A stretch of DNA of 64,000 nt, from the NCBI GenBank assembly GCA_022845955.1, contig AP025576.1, positions 558,001 through 622,000 on the forward strand, given 5' to 3'. The stretch comes from Lachnospiraceae bacterium (GTDB lineage Bacteria; Bacillota; Clostridia; Lachnospirales; Lachnospiraceae). This document shows positions 55,340 to 63,935 of the stretch, in pieces. A model generated the notes under the pieces. It did not search any database, was not told where the DNA came from, and was given only the letters and a program-made list of their open reading frames with translations. The position numbers and the translations under genes are program-made. The first letter of the stretch is position 1, and each line of letters begins with the position of its first letter.

Positions 55340-57154
55340 TCAAATGTTGTTTGCTTCCAGTCCCGCATGAATCAAAAGCGGCATGGCAAAAATAAGGGAA
55401 TAGAGATATCTGACGTCAGAGGCTACCGGCGTGGCCGCGCAGAGAGTCAGGACAACGGCAAAATAAGGGATAAACAGGATCCAGTTTTCTTTTTTCCCGT
55501 TCAGCAGACAATTGGCAAACAGGAAGATGGCCGCCCAGGTAAAAGCACCGATGCTGTACAGCAGTCCGTATAGAGGGAAGATGGTATACAGTTTGGAAAG
55601 GATTTCCACAACTTTCGTAACCCCCTGCCCATGCAGCACCGGCTGCCAGGAAAGACCCAGTTCGTTGGGGGAGATCCCTTCATTGGTGAGCAGCCCGGGC
55701 GCATCGGGGAACCAGTAGCCCTTCGTTTGATCCACAAACGCATTCCAATAATCGGCAGGATATTCCAGGCCCAGACGGATCCATAATTTCAGATATTCCC
55801 CCTTGTGCGCTTCCAGGTATTCCGGGTGTCCGTACTGGATGAGGGCTTTTACCGGATCGGAAAGCTCCGGCTGGTAATAGCCGGGAATGGATGCATAATC
55901 CAAGGTTTTCCCTATGAGGGCAATCTGTTCCTCCGTAAGCTCACGCCCTTCCGCAACCACACGGGCGATCTGCTGGGCGGGGATGGACAGGGATTCTGAA
56001 AAAGCCGGTTTTTCAACTCCCAGGGAATCCATGACGGGGCCCTTGATCAGCATGGCGCTCCCCAGAATAAGCAAAAGGGAAGGCAGAAGAAGCTTCCACT
56101 GCTTCCGGAAGGCCGCCAGCAGAAAGGGGGCCGCCGCCGCTGTCACATACAGGCCGTTGGAACGCATCAGGCAGACAAGAATTCCCCACAGAAGAAAGGA
56201 AAGGAAAAGCAGCGGTTTCGTATAGAGCGGTTTTCCTTCCCGGTAAAGGGGAAGGAACTGATAGATACATAAAACAAACAGCAGAAGAATACCGGAAAAA
56301 AGAATATCCTTCCACATGGTGACTGCAAAAATGCCGTTATAGGGCACGAGCGCATAAAAAAGCAGAAAAACAAAACACAGCGTTTTTCCGGCCCGGCAGC
56401 GGATGAGCACGCGGATGCACGTAACGATAATAAGCGCCATGGCTGTCATCTGAAACACAGTATAACAGGCGATTCCCGCATAAACATTGTGAAAAATGGC
56501 ATTACCCAGGGAAGTGAACAGACGTATCAGCAGCGTGTGAACAAAAGGATGATGGTTGCTGTAACCGGTCATTCCCATGGCCTGGCTGTACTGGCTCAGG
56601 CTGTCCGGCGTCATTACCCCCGGAAAATGATACAAAAACCAGGGAAGCCAGCAGGCGAGAAGAAGAAGAAATAAGAACAGCCTCGTCTGTACGGAAAGGA
56701 CCGGTGCCGGGGAATCCGGTGTTATCCCGGAAGCGGATATTCGGGTAGACCGGTTTTCCAGATACAGCAGAAGCAGGCGGCAGCCCCTGTAAAACAGGAA
56801 AAAAAGCCCGGCAGCCGTCATGAGCAGATAAACAGCCTGAAACAGCCGGTTTTCCAGGGAACCGGTAAGGACACTATGCTCTGCAGCCATATAAAAAAAG
56901 GTATAAAGCGAACCTAACACAGCCGCCGTACCCCTCCTCTTACGGAAGGAAATGGCATTCCCCTTTTTTTTGCCGTCTGCGGACAGCGCATGCCCGGTTT
57001 CTTTTTTATCGGCAAAAAGAAACAGCTGAAAGCACAGGAAAAACAGGACCAGGGTTATGATATTGGTAGTGGCGATGTGACCGATATTAGCCAGGGCAAA
57101 TGCCGCGAAGTAACCCTCCGCAGCGTTGCGCCATATAGGTTTCCTTTTATTCAT
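55340..57154 (-). CDS. Large polytopic membrane protein (DUF6020-like, GT-C-type)
   Basis: The protein (604 residues) has about 13 hydrophobic segments. The extracellular loop after the fourth contains LPWFLYHFPGVMTPDSLSQYSQAMG and NHHPFVHTLLIRLF, with an Asp/His arrangement typical of GT-C glycosyltransferases and DUF6020 proteins. A large soluble loop (about 390-480) lies before the last helices. It probably transfers or exports a lipid-linked sugar, given the nearby polysaccharide genes; this is inference. AAAGGA is well placed before ATG 57154. The AraC regulator gene lies just upstream on the same strand. Confidence 0.7.
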   Translation of the reverse strand: MNKRKPIWRNAAEGYFAAFALANIGHIATTNIITLVLFFLCFQLFLFADKKETGHALSADGKKKGNAISFRKRRGTAAVLGSLYTFFYMAAEHSVLTGSLENRLFQAVYLLMTAAGLFFLFYRGCRLLLLYLENRSTRISASGITPDSPAPVLSVQTRLFLFLLLLACWLPWFLYHFPGVMTPDSLSQYSQAMGMTGYSNHHPFVHTLLIRLFTSLGNAIFHNVYAGIACYTVFQMTAMALIIVTCIRVLIRCRAGKTLCFVFLLFYALVPYNGIFAVTMWKDILFSGILLLFVLCIYQFLPLYREGKPLYTKPLLFLSFLLWGILVCLMRSNGLYVTAAAAPFLLAAFRKQWKLLLPSLLLILGSAMLIKGPVMDSLGVEKPAFSESLSIPAQQIARVVAEGRELTEEQIALIGKTLDYASIPGYYQPELSDPVKALIQYGHPEYLEAHKGEYLKLWIRLGLEYPADYWNAFVDQTKGYWFPDAPGLLTNEGISPNELGLSWQPVLHGQGVTKVVEILSKLYTIFPLYGLLYSIGAFTWAAIFLFANCLLNGKKENWILFIPYFAVVLTLCAATPVASDVRYLYSLIFAMPLLIHAGLEANNI

Positions 57155-57223
57155 ATATATTCCTTTCCATATTCAACAATCCTGCGGGAATAAACGCCTG
57201 TAAATACGCATACTGCCGGATGA

Positions 57224-58060
57224 TTACCACTTTTTACGATATTCCAGCGGGGTCATGGTTTCCGTTTTTTTGAACACCTTAATAAAATAGCCTGCGTCTG
57301 CGAAGCCGCATTGCACCGCAATTTCCTCAATGGAGCTGTCCGAAAAACGGAGAAGAGATTTGGCATGGGACAGCCTGCGCGCCGTCAGGTCGCTTCCGAT
57401 AGTTATTCCATAATTTTTTTTGTATTCTCTGGAAAGATGGTATTTGCTGATGAAAAAAAGAGAGGACAGTTCTTCCAGGGAAATTTTCTCCATATAATGC
57501 TCCTCCAGATACTGACGCACCTGGGCAAGCTTTGGTGAGAGGGCGGCGCCCTGAAGCGTTTCCGGCCGGTTTTCCGTGAAAATAAGAGTGATGATGTCCG
57601 TTAAATACTTATGGGCGCTTAATTCCATAAGAGATGGCTTTGCCTGCATCAAACCGAACAGAGCGGTTAGACTATCTGTAAAAGGAGCCGTATCCGCCGG
57701 ATGGAAAATGGAACTGCGTTCCTGTCCCTGATACGACTGATAAAAATCATCCGCGCCGTTTCCGTTAAAATGCACCCACATCAATGTCCAGGGATGCTCC
57801 GCAGAGCTTTCATGGGCGTATTGGTTCCTGCAGTTAATATAAACACAGTCCCCGGCCTGGATATAATGCTTCCTTCCACGGTAGGTCAGATACCCCTCTC
57901 CCTTCTGCACAGTAAGAAAAAGGTAAGAGCTGATATTCTCCCTGGAACTGACATGAGGCTCCATACTGGTCAGCGTACCGATTTCCTGCACGTATAAATA
58001 ATGCTTTTTCGCATAAGAGGAGGGCGTTGCAAGAACGCGGTCCGATAACGATTTTCCCAT
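57224..58060 (-). CDS. AraC family transcriptional regulator
   Basis: The protein (278 residues) has an N-terminal cupin-like sensing domain (YLTYRGRKHYIQAGDCVYINCRNQYAHESS; WTLMWVHFNG) and two C-terminal helix-turn-helix motifs (ISLEELSSLFFISKYHLSREYKKNYG; SIEEIAVQCGFADAGYFIKVFKKTE). The sensor domain resembles carbohydrate-responsive AraC proteins. ATG 58060 has AAAGGGG 7 bases upstream. A longer open frame to 58519 reads through the 268-bp palindrome and is rejected. It could control the adjacent polysaccharide genes. Confidence 0.88.
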   Translation of the reverse strand: MGKSLSDRVLATPSSYAKKHYLYVQEIGTLTSMEPHVSSRENISSYLFLTVQKGEGYLTYRGRKHYIQAGDCVYINCRNQYAHESSAEHPWTLMWVHFNGNGADDFYQSYQGQERSSIFHPADTAPFTDSLTALFGLMQAKPSLMELSAHKYLTDIITLIFTENRPETLQGAALSPKLAQVRQYLEEHYMEKISLEELSSLFFISKYHLSREYKKNYGITIGSDLTARRLSHAKSLLRFSDSSIEEIAVQCGFADAGYFIKVFKKTETMTPLEYRKKW

Positions 58061-58081
58061 GGCATCCCCTTTCCTGAAAGT

Positions 58082-58349
58082 TATAAACCCGAACTTCGCA
58101 GGTGCCAGACGGCCCTCTGCCTGCTGTCGGCGCCCCTCTCCCGGGACTGAAAAGGAATTTTCGCAGGTGCCTTTCAGACCATGGAGATGAGACCAGTCAA
58201 ATGTGTCAGCCTCATCTGACACATTTGACGCCCCTGGGCTCATCGGAATGCCTGGTCTGATGGACCTGCGAAAATCCTTTTCAGTCCCGGGAGAGGGGCG
58301 CCGACAGCAGGCAGAGGGCCGTCTGGCACCTGCGAAGTTCGGGTTTATA
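58082..58349. repeat. 268-bp near-perfect palindrome in the AraC mRNA leader
   Basis: The outer arms 58082-58168 and 58264-58349 are complementary over 86-87 positions with a single 1-base indel. Inside, CAGACCA/TGGTCTG and GATGAG/CTCATC pairs continue with small bulges. The centre is a perfect 14-bp hairpin (58196-58209 with 58216-58229, loop CCTCAT). Each outer arm contains TTCGCAGGTG(C/T)-type subrepeats (58095-58106 and 58160-58171). The outer ends are TATAAACCC/GGGTTTATA, flanked by TA-rich bases. It could be a foldback MITE or a structured regulatory RNA. Confidence 0.9.
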
Positions 58350-58402
58350 TATTTGAAACGGTTCGATACCTTGCAGTAAAGGCATCCGTACAACTGACAC
58401 CC

Positions 58403-58431
58403 ATTATATAGCAAAAACAATACAATAGCAA
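58403..58431 (-). promoter_or_regulatory. Promoter of the AraC regulator gene
   Basis: On the minus strand TTGCTA (58431-58426), 17-bp spacer, perfect TATAAT (58408-58403). The transcript would start near 58397 and read the whole palindrome before the start codon at 58060. Confidence 0.7.
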
Positions 58432-58461
58432 TATATTCCCATTTGTACGCAAGATTATAAA

Positions 58462-58490
58462 TTGTTTTCATAGAAATTAAATGATATATT
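58462..58490 (+). promoter_or_regulatory. Promoter of gmd
   Basis: TTGTTT (58462-58467), 17-bp spacer, TATATT (58485-58490), 55 bases before the start codon. Confidence 0.5.
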
Positions 58491-58545
58491 GATTTGCAGC
58501 CGCAGCAAAAAAAGCCCAAAGGGCAGAGACAGAGAGGTATGATAT

Positions 58546-59616
58546 ATGAAAAACGTAGCTTTGATTACAGGAATAAACGGGCAGGACGGTTCTTATCTGG
58601 CGGAATTTCTGTTGGAAAAAGGGTATGAAGTGCATGGTCTGGTAAGGCGTCACAGCATTTCCATAACCAGCAGGATTGACCATCTGATTCATTCCCCCTA
58701 TAATAATGTTAAATTCTTTCTTCACTATGCAGACACGACGGATTCCAGCGCGCTGATGCGCATTATGGCGGAAATACGGCCTACGGAGGTTTATAATCTG
58801 GCGGCGCAGTCCCATGTGGGAATTTCCTTTGAGGTGCCGGAGTATACCGCGGATGCCACCGGAATGAGTACATTGAAGCTTTTGGAAGCGATCCGTATCA
58901 ACGGAGGGCCCTGCCGTTTCTATCAGGCATCCACCTCGGAGCTGTTCGGGGGGCTTCCGGAAACAGCCCCCCAGAGTGAGAAAACGCCGTTTTATCCCAA
59001 AAGCCCTTACGGGGTGGCAAAGCTGTATTCCTACTGGATTACGGTAAATTACAGGGAATCCTATAATATGTTTACCTGCAACGGTATTCTTTTTAATCAC
59101 GAATCACCCAGAAGAGGCGAGAATTTCGTGACAAGGAAAATTACGCTGGCGATTGCCGCCATTCTGGCAGGAAAGCAGGAAAAGCTTTCCCTGGGAAATA
59201 TGAATGCCAAGAGGGACTGGGGTTTTGCCGGGGATTATGTGGAAGGGATGTGGCTGATGCTGCAGCAGGAAAAGCCCGGCGATTATGTGCTTTCCACCAA
59301 TGAGACCCATACCGTGAGGGAGTTCGTGGAGGAAGCCTTCCGGGAAGTGGGGATTATTGTGCGCTGGGAAGGACAGGGTGTGAATGAAAAGGGATACGAT
59401 TCGAAAACCGGCAGGCTGCTGGTGGATGTGAACCCTGAATTTTACCGGCCGGCAGAGGTGGAATTCCTGTGGGGGGACTGCTCCAAAGCGGAGAAGGAAC
59501 TGAATTGGAAGAGAAAAGTGGATTTCAGGGGGCTGGTTGCCATGATGATGGATGCGGATATGCAGGAAATCATGGGAATGAGCTGCGAGGAATTTAAGCA
59601 ACTGCGAAGGGACTGA
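58546..59616 (+). CDS. gmd: GDP-mannose 4,6-dehydratase
   Basis: NADP-dependent dehydratase, 356 residues, that converts GDP-mannose to GDP-4-keto-6-deoxymannose, the first step to GDP-fucose. The cofactor motif is [25 protein letters not shown] (GxxGQDG). The catalytic region has ASTSELFGG and [12 protein letters not shown] with Tyr and Lys. [15 protein letters not shown] is the Gmd signature, and [14 protein letters not shown] follows. AGAGAGG lies 9 bases before ATG 58546. The dispersed repeat copy C overlaps its 3' end. Its partner fcl is two genes downstream. Confidence 0.96.
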   Translation: MKNVALITGINGQDGSYLAEFLLEKGYEVHGLVRRHSISITSRIDHLIHSPYNNVKFFLHYADTTDSSALMRIMAEIRPTEVYNLAAQSHVGISFEVPEYTADATGMSTLKLLEAIRINGGPCRFYQASTSELFGGLPETAPQSEKTPFYPKSPYGVAKLYSYWITVNYRESYNMFTCNGILFNHESPRRGENFVTRKITLAIAAILAGKQEKLSLGNMNAKRDWGFAGDYVEGMWLMLQQEKPGDYVLSTNETHTVREFVEEAFREVGIIVRWEGQGVNEKGYDSKTGRLLVDVNPEFYRPAEVEFLWGDCSKAEKELNWKRKVDFRGLVAMMMDADMQEIMGMSCEEFKQLRRD

Positions 59617-59624
59617 ACAGTTAC
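59599..59624. repeat. Copy C of the dispersed 25-bp hairpin repeat
   Basis: CAACTG (59599-59604) pairs mostly with CAGTTAC (59618-59624). The 25-nt core matches copy B at 22 of 25 positions. It straddles the gmd stop codon. Confidence 0.6.
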
Positions 59625-59669
59625 GGTTTAAAAACAGGAGCCGGTAAACCGGCTTGACGAGGGGAAATT

Positions 59670-61448
59670 ATGTTATTTGTTCTGCTGAACTGGGCATATA
59701 TAGGCATAACTGCTTTTCTGGCGGGTTTTACGGTACTGATGCCTTTCCGTAAAACAGGGCCGGAAGAGGAAAGGGGATATGCCTGCCGCACAGGTACGGG
59801 GATTTTCATGGCCGGACTCGCTTTTGTTACGGTATATGCGGAAGGGTACAGCCTGTTTGCCGGAGTGGGGCTTGCTGCCAATCTTGGGCTGCTGGTTTTC
59901 TGCGCCGTCAGTGCTATTGTCCTGCGCAGACAGCTGTCTGCATTTATCCGGGAGAAATGGCAGGAAAGCGGGCCGGGAGGCCGGCTGTTTGCAGCGGTAT
60001 TGGTATTGCTCATGGCTTACGGGACTTCACGGGGATATATGCATGTGGATACGGGCCTTTACCACGCGCAGGCCATCCGCTGGATAGAGGAGTACGGTGT
60101 TGTTCCCGGCCTGGGTAACCTTCACAGCAGATTTGCCTATAATAGTGCGGCCTTTCCCCTGTGCGCCATATATGGCATGCGGTGGGCGGCCGTCGGGTCC
60201 TGGACGGAAAGCATGCATGCCGTCCAGGGCTTTCTGGCGTTGTTGGTGGGAATACAATGCTGCGGGCTGGGAAGGCTGGTACGCAGGAAGCGGGTGCTGG
60301 TTTCGGATTTTGTCCGATTAGGGGCGGTATACTATTTAACAGTACTGTTCCGGGAAATGGTTTCTCCCGCTTCCGATTATTTCGCCATGCTGTTCCTTTT
60401 TTATATCCTGATATCCTGGCTGGATTTGCTGGAGCGCAGGGAAGCTTCGGTGGTTCCTTATGCGCTTCTCAGCCTTCTGCTGGTATTTACGGTAACCGTC
60501 AAGCTGTCGGCGGCGGTAATGCTTCTGCTGGTCCTCAAGCCTGCGGTCCTTCTCCTGAAAGGAAAACGCTGGAAGGAGATTGCCCTGTATATCGGGCTTG
60601 GCATATTGATTTCCCTTCCATGGCTGATACGTGGGGTCCTGATATCCGGCTGGCTGTTTTATCCGTTTACCTTCCTGGATGTGTTCCCGGTTGACTGGAA
60701 GCTTGAAAAAGGATATGCGGACTGTGATTCCAAGGAAATCCAGGTTTTCGCAAGGCTCCTGTATGACGTTAATCTGTATGATACCCCTTTTACCGGCTGG
60801 GCGGGAAACTGGTTTGCGTCATTGAAGGGGCTGGAAAAGCTGTGGGTTGCGGCAAGTGCCGGCTGTACGGTGCTGGGCATGGCTGCCATAGGAAGGGCGG
60901 CCCTGCTGCTGAAAAACAACGGCTGCCGCGCTGCGCGCTCCCCCCTCATGTTCAGGAAAAAGGCGGGAGATACCGGGGGAATAGCCGCATGGGACTGGAT
61001 TCTGTATGCATCCGTCCTGATAATCGGCTATTTTTTCTGGCAGTTTTCAGCACCATTGATCCGTTATGGTTACGTATATGTACTGATGCTGCCCACTGCC
61101 GTGCTTGGATACGGTTATGTTTATCTGACGGAAAAAAACAAAAGGCTGGAACGCATGGGCTGTTATGCCTTTGCGGCCGGGGCGTCCGTTTTTCTCCTGA
61201 TAAAAGGCGCGGGCCTTGCGGGCGGAATAGCGGAAACGGCGGGAGAACCATATTACATCCGGCAGCAGGGTTATGGAAGCTTTGCGGCCATTACTTATGA
61301 AGTTGACGGGGTAACGATATATGTGCCTGCGGACGGCGGGCAGATCGGGTATGATAAATTCCCCTCCTCACCCAGAATACAGGATATTGAATTGCGGGGA
61401 GAGGGAGCGCATGCGGGGGACCTGCGGTACGGCTTCCGGGCGCAGTGA
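59670..61448 (+). CDS. Polytopic membrane protein, probable GT-C-type glycosyltransferase
   Basis: The protein (592 residues) has about 13 hydrophobic segments. An extracellular loop has GYMHVDTGLYHAQAIRWIEEYGVVPGLGNLHSRFAYNSA, resembling the LIC_10190-type membrane family, with the Asp/His pattern of polyprenyl-phosphate-dependent glycosyltransferases. The soluble C-terminal end (DLRYGFRAQ) is typical of that family. It lies between gmd and fcl, which suggests a role in the same surface glycan. AGGGGA precedes ATG 59670. No substrate can be assigned. Confidence 0.75.
   Translation: MLFVLLNWAYIGITAFLAGFTVLMPFRKTGPEEERGYACRTGTGIFMAGLAFVTVYAEGYSLFAGVGLAANLGLLVFCAVSAIVLRRQLSAFIREKWQESGPGGRLFAAVLVLLMAYGTSRGYMHVDTGLYHAQAIRWIEEYGVVPGLGNLHSRFAYNSAAFPLCAIYGMRWAAVGSWTESMHAVQGFLALLVGIQCCGLGRLVRRKRVLVSDFVRLGAVYYLTVLFREMVSPASDYFAMLFLFYILISWLDLLERREASVVPYALLSLLLVFTVTVKLSAAVMLLLVLKPAVLLLKGKRWKEIALYIGLGILISLPWLIRGVLISGWLFYPFTFLDVFPVDWKLEKGYADCDSKEIQVFARLLYDVNLYDTPFTGWAGNWFASLKGLEKLWVAASAGCTVLGMAAIGRAALLLKNNGCRAARSPLMFRKKAGDTGGIAAWDWILYASVLIIGYFFWQFSAPLIRYGYVYVLMLPTAVLGYGYVYLTEKNKRLERMGCYAFAAGASVFLLIKGAGLAGGIAETAGEPYYIRQQGYGSFAAITYEVDGVTIYVPADGGQIGYDKFPSSPRIQDIELRGEGAHAGDLRYGFRAQ
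60915..60941. repeat. 27-nt repeat, copy within the membrane-protein gene
   Basis: This stretch (beginning AACAACGGCTGCC) recurs at 61465-61491 with 24 of 27 positions the same. Here it encodes part of the LLKNNGCRAARS loop. Confidence 0.5.
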
Positions 61449-61464
61449 TCGGGAAACATAAGGG

Positions 61465-61491
61465 AACAACGGCTGCCACGCTGCGTGTTCC
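61465..61491. repeat. 27-nt repeat, intergenic copy before fcl
   Basis: Second copy of the sequence at 60915-60941. The ends GGAACA (61463-61468) and TGTTCC (61486-61491) can pair, so it may fold as a hairpin. Confidence 0.5.
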
Positions 61492-61566
61492 ATCCTTATA
61501 GGCAACAACGCGCAACATTCCGGGCTTGCCTGGACGGCAGCAATAAAACAGAAAAGAGGAAAATAG

Positions 61567-62517
61567 ATGAGCGGCATAGAAAAAACAGATAAGATTTATG
61601 TAGCAGGGCACAGGGGGCTGGTTGGCAGCGCCATTGTGCGGAACTTGGAGGCAAAAGGCTACGGACATGTGTTCGGCAGAACCCACAGGGAGCTGAATCT
61701 GACCAACCAGGCGCAGGTCACCGCTTTTTTTGAAAAGGAAAGGCCGGATGTGGTAGTGCTGGCAGCGGCAAAGGTGGGCGGTATCAATGCCAATAATACG
61801 GCTCCCGCGGAATTTGCATACGAAAATCTGCAGATTCAGTGCAATGTGATCAAATGCTGTCATGACTTCGGGGTAAAGAAACTTCTGTTTTTAGGAAGCA
61901 CCTGTATATATCCCAAGCTGGCACCCCAGCCGATCCCGGAGGATGCGCTGCTTACCGGCCCGCTGGAGGCCACCAACGAAGCGTATGCCATTGCCAAAAT
62001 AGCGGGGCTGGAAATGTGTAAGTTTTATAAAAGGCAATATGGGGATGACTTTATCAGCTGTATGCCCACGAATCTTTACGGCCCTCATGACAATTATGAT
62101 CTGCAGGGAAGCCATGTGCTGCCGGCCATGATCCGGAAATTCCATGAAGCGAAGGTGAATGGGGCGGCGAGTGTGGAGCTGTGGGGAACAGGAACCCCTC
62201 TGCGGGAGTTTTTGTATGTGGACGATATGGCGGATGCCTGTGTATTCCTGCTGGAAAATTACAGCGGGGAACAGCATGTGAATATCGGAACCGGCAAGGA
62301 AGTGACCATCCGGCAGCTGGCGGAAACCGTGCGTGAAACGGTAGGTTTTGAAGGGGAGATTGTCTGGAATAAGGATATGCCTGACGGAACCCCGCGGAAG
62401 CTGACGGATGTAACCAAGCTCCATGGACTGGGATGGAGCCACAGGGTAGAACTGGAAGAAGGTGTGAAGCTGGCTTATGACTGGTTTCAGGAACATGTAC
62501 AGGAAGCAAGAAAATAA
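61567..62517 (+). CDS. fcl: GDP-L-fucose synthase (Fcl/WcaG)
   Basis: Bifunctional epimerase/reductase of 316 residues that finishes GDP-L-fucose from the Gmd product. The motifs are [17 protein letters not shown] (cofactor), [19 protein letters not shown], and [15 protein letters not shown] with the catalytic Tyr/Lys. [19 protein letters not shown] and [19 protein letters not shown] are Fcl signatures. AGAGGA precedes ATG 61567. With manC and gmd nearby the pathway from mannose-1-phosphate to GDP-fucose is complete in this region. Confidence 0.96.
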   Translation: MSGIEKTDKIYVAGHRGLVGSAIVRNLEAKGYGHVFGRTHRELNLTNQAQVTAFFEKERPDVVVLAAAKVGGINANNTAPAEFAYENLQIQCNVIKCCHDFGVKKLLFLGSTCIYPKLAPQPIPEDALLTGPLEATNEAYAIAKIAGLEMCKFYKRQYGDDFISCMPTNLYGPHDNYDLQGSHVLPAMIRKFHEAKVNGAASVELWGTGTPLREFLYVDDMADACVFLLENYSGEQHVNIGTGKEVTIRQLAETVRETVGFEGEIVWNKDMPDGTPRKLTDVTKLHGLGWSHRVELEEGVKLAYDWFQEHVQEARK

Positions 62518-62526
62518 CAAGACGTT

Positions 62527-62793
62527 GTGTCCTGTAAAAATGGCAGGGCATATAATGAAGTTCACCAAAGTTCACCAAAAAGTTCACTAATAGGTTCACC
62601 AAAAAATGTGAACCAAACGCAGAAAAAAATTCTGGCCATGATATTGGAAAATCCTGAAATAACGCAAACTGCTATGGCGGAAAAACTTGATATTTCATCA
62701 AGGGCGATTAAGAAAAATATAAAAGTACTGGTTGATAAAGGATTGGTAGAACGTATCGGGTCGGCTAGAAAGGGCTATTGGAAGAGTTTATAA
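62527..62793 (+). pseudogene. Winged-helix fragment, probable remnant of an AlbA_2-type ATP-binding protein
   Basis: The translated 88 residues resemble the C-terminal winged helix common in AlbA_2/RecG-like ATP-binding proteins: QTQKKILAMILENPEITQTAMAEKL, then ISSRAIKKNIKVLVDKGLVERIGSARKGYWKSL. The preceding SSPKSSLIGSPKN linker matches the serine/proline/lysine spacer of those proteins. GTG 62527 has no ribosome site. The rest of the gene is missing and fcl lies directly upstream, so I read it as a remnant. A short, still-functional regulator is possible. Confidence 0.5.
62562..62607 (+). repeat. Short tandem repeat of GTTCACC in the fragment's linker
   Basis: GTTCAC(C/T)AA recurs four times with 9-16-base spacing, giving the Ser-Pro-Lys rich linker of the fragment. 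The repeat probably reflects the repetitive coding linker. Confidence 0.5.
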
Positions 62794-62867
62794 ATGGAAG
62801 ATAAAAAAGCAGGGATTGGAAAGAGAAATAGAATACCAGATATGCTGGAGGGAAAGTTGAGGTGTCT

Positions 62868-63935
62868 ATGAAAACATATGGAGTCGTGATGGCTGGCGGC
62901 GGCGGTACCAGGCTGTGGCCACTTTCCACTAAAAAAATGCCCAAGCAGTTTCTGAACCTTTCGGGAAAAGAGACGTTGGTTAACGAGGCCGTTGACCGGC
63001 TTTTGGGCGTTGCGGACAAAAAAGATATCTTTATCGTCACCAATGCCTCCCAGAAGGAGGTAATGCTTGCGCAGACGGCAGGACGGGTGCAGGCGGATCA
63101 TATCCTGTCGGAGCCGGCAGCCAGGAATACGGCGGCCTGCATCGGCTATGCGGCAGTGACGATTGTTAAAAAATACGGGGACGGTATCATGTGTGTGGTG
63201 CCTTCGGATCCTTATATCCGGGAAGAGGCTGCCTTCCGGGAAACGCTGCGGCAAGCGGTGAAGGCCGTGGAGGAAACGGATGCGCTGGTAACCATCGGGA
63301 TTAAGCCCACCTTCCCTTCCACCGGTTACGGTTATATCCGCAGTGTGGAAGCGGTTGGAAAGCCTTACCGCAGGGTGGAGGAATTCGTGGAAAAGCCGGA
63401 TGAAGAAACGGCGGCGGCCTATCTGCAAACCGGCTGTTATGCCTGGAACAGCGGTATGTTCATCTGGAAAGCATCCACCATACTTTCTTATTTTAAAAAA
63501 CTTCTGCCTTATATTTACGAATGTCTGATGCAGCTGGCGGAAAGCTTCGGAACCCCCGGGGAGGAAGAGGCCCTGTGGGATATCTATCCCCGGATTCCTA
63601 AAATTTCCGTTGACTATGGAATCATGGAAAGGGCCGATCATGTGCTCATGCTCACCGGTGATTTCGGCTGGAGCGATGTGGGGGGATGGGACGCCTTTGA
63701 CGCTTTGAAGGACCGGGATGAAAATCAAAATATCACCGTGGGAAAAACTTTACTTCTTGACAGCAGGAACTGTACCGCGTATTCTGTAGACAAGCTGATT
63801 GCCGCCGTAGGCGTTACCGATTTAATCATTGTACAGGCAGGGGAAGCCGTTTTGGTGTGCCCCCAGTCCGAAGCGCAGCGGGTGAAAGAAATCGTGGAGA
63901 CGTTGTCGGATAAGGGAGAAAATTCGTATTTATAG
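62868..63935 (+). CDS. manC: Mannose-1-phosphate guanylyltransferase
   Basis: Makes GDP-mannose from GTP and mannose-1-phosphate, 355 residues. The nucleotide-binding signature is VVMAGGGGTRLWPLSTKKMPKQF. NTAACIGYAAV and VVPSDPYIREEAAF follow; FVEKPDEETA and the YAWNSGMFIWKAS region complete the nucleotidyltransferase fold. It lacks the C-terminal phosphomannose isomerase domain of bifunctional ManC/AlgA. ATG 62868 has GAGG 5 bases upstream; GTG 62862 is an alternative. With gmd and fcl it supplies GDP-fucose. Confidence 0.95.
   Translation: MKTYGVVMAGGGGTRLWPLSTKKMPKQFLNLSGKETLVNEAVDRLLGVADKKDIFIVTNASQKEVMLAQTAGRVQADHILSEPAARNTAACIGYAAVTIVKKYGDGIMCVVPSDPYIREEAAFRETLRQAVKAVEETDALVTIGIKPTFPSTGYGYIRSVEAVGKPYRRVEEFVEKPDEETAAAYLQTGCYAWNSGMFIWKASTILSYFKKLLPYIYECLMQLAESFGTPGEEEALWDIYPRIPKISVDYGIMERADHVLMLTGDFGWSDVGGWDAFDALKDRDENQNITVGKTLLLDSRNCTAYSVDKLIAAVGVTDLIIVQAGEAVLVCPQSEAQRVKEIVETLSDKGENSYL

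Larger units (their letters stand above)
58061..58545. other. Intergenic stretch: giant palindrome and two divergent promoters
   Basis: This 485-base gap is more than half palindrome (58082-58349). The minus-strand araC promoter (58403-58431) and the plus-strand gmd promoter (58462-58490) lie to its right. No separate gene was supported. Confidence 0.7.

Noticed and set aside
58082..58349. Retron msr/msd-type element
   Set aside because: A long hairpin alone is not enough; no reverse transcriptase gene lies nearby.
58061..58519. N-terminal extension of the AraC regulator through the palindrome
   Set aside because: The extension encodes the palindrome itself, lacks homology, and a good ribosome site exists before ATG 58060.
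62562..62607. Possible CRISPR-like or iteron array
   Set aside because: Repeat units are only 7-9 bases with uneven spacing and fit a repetitive coding linker; no cas genes are visible.
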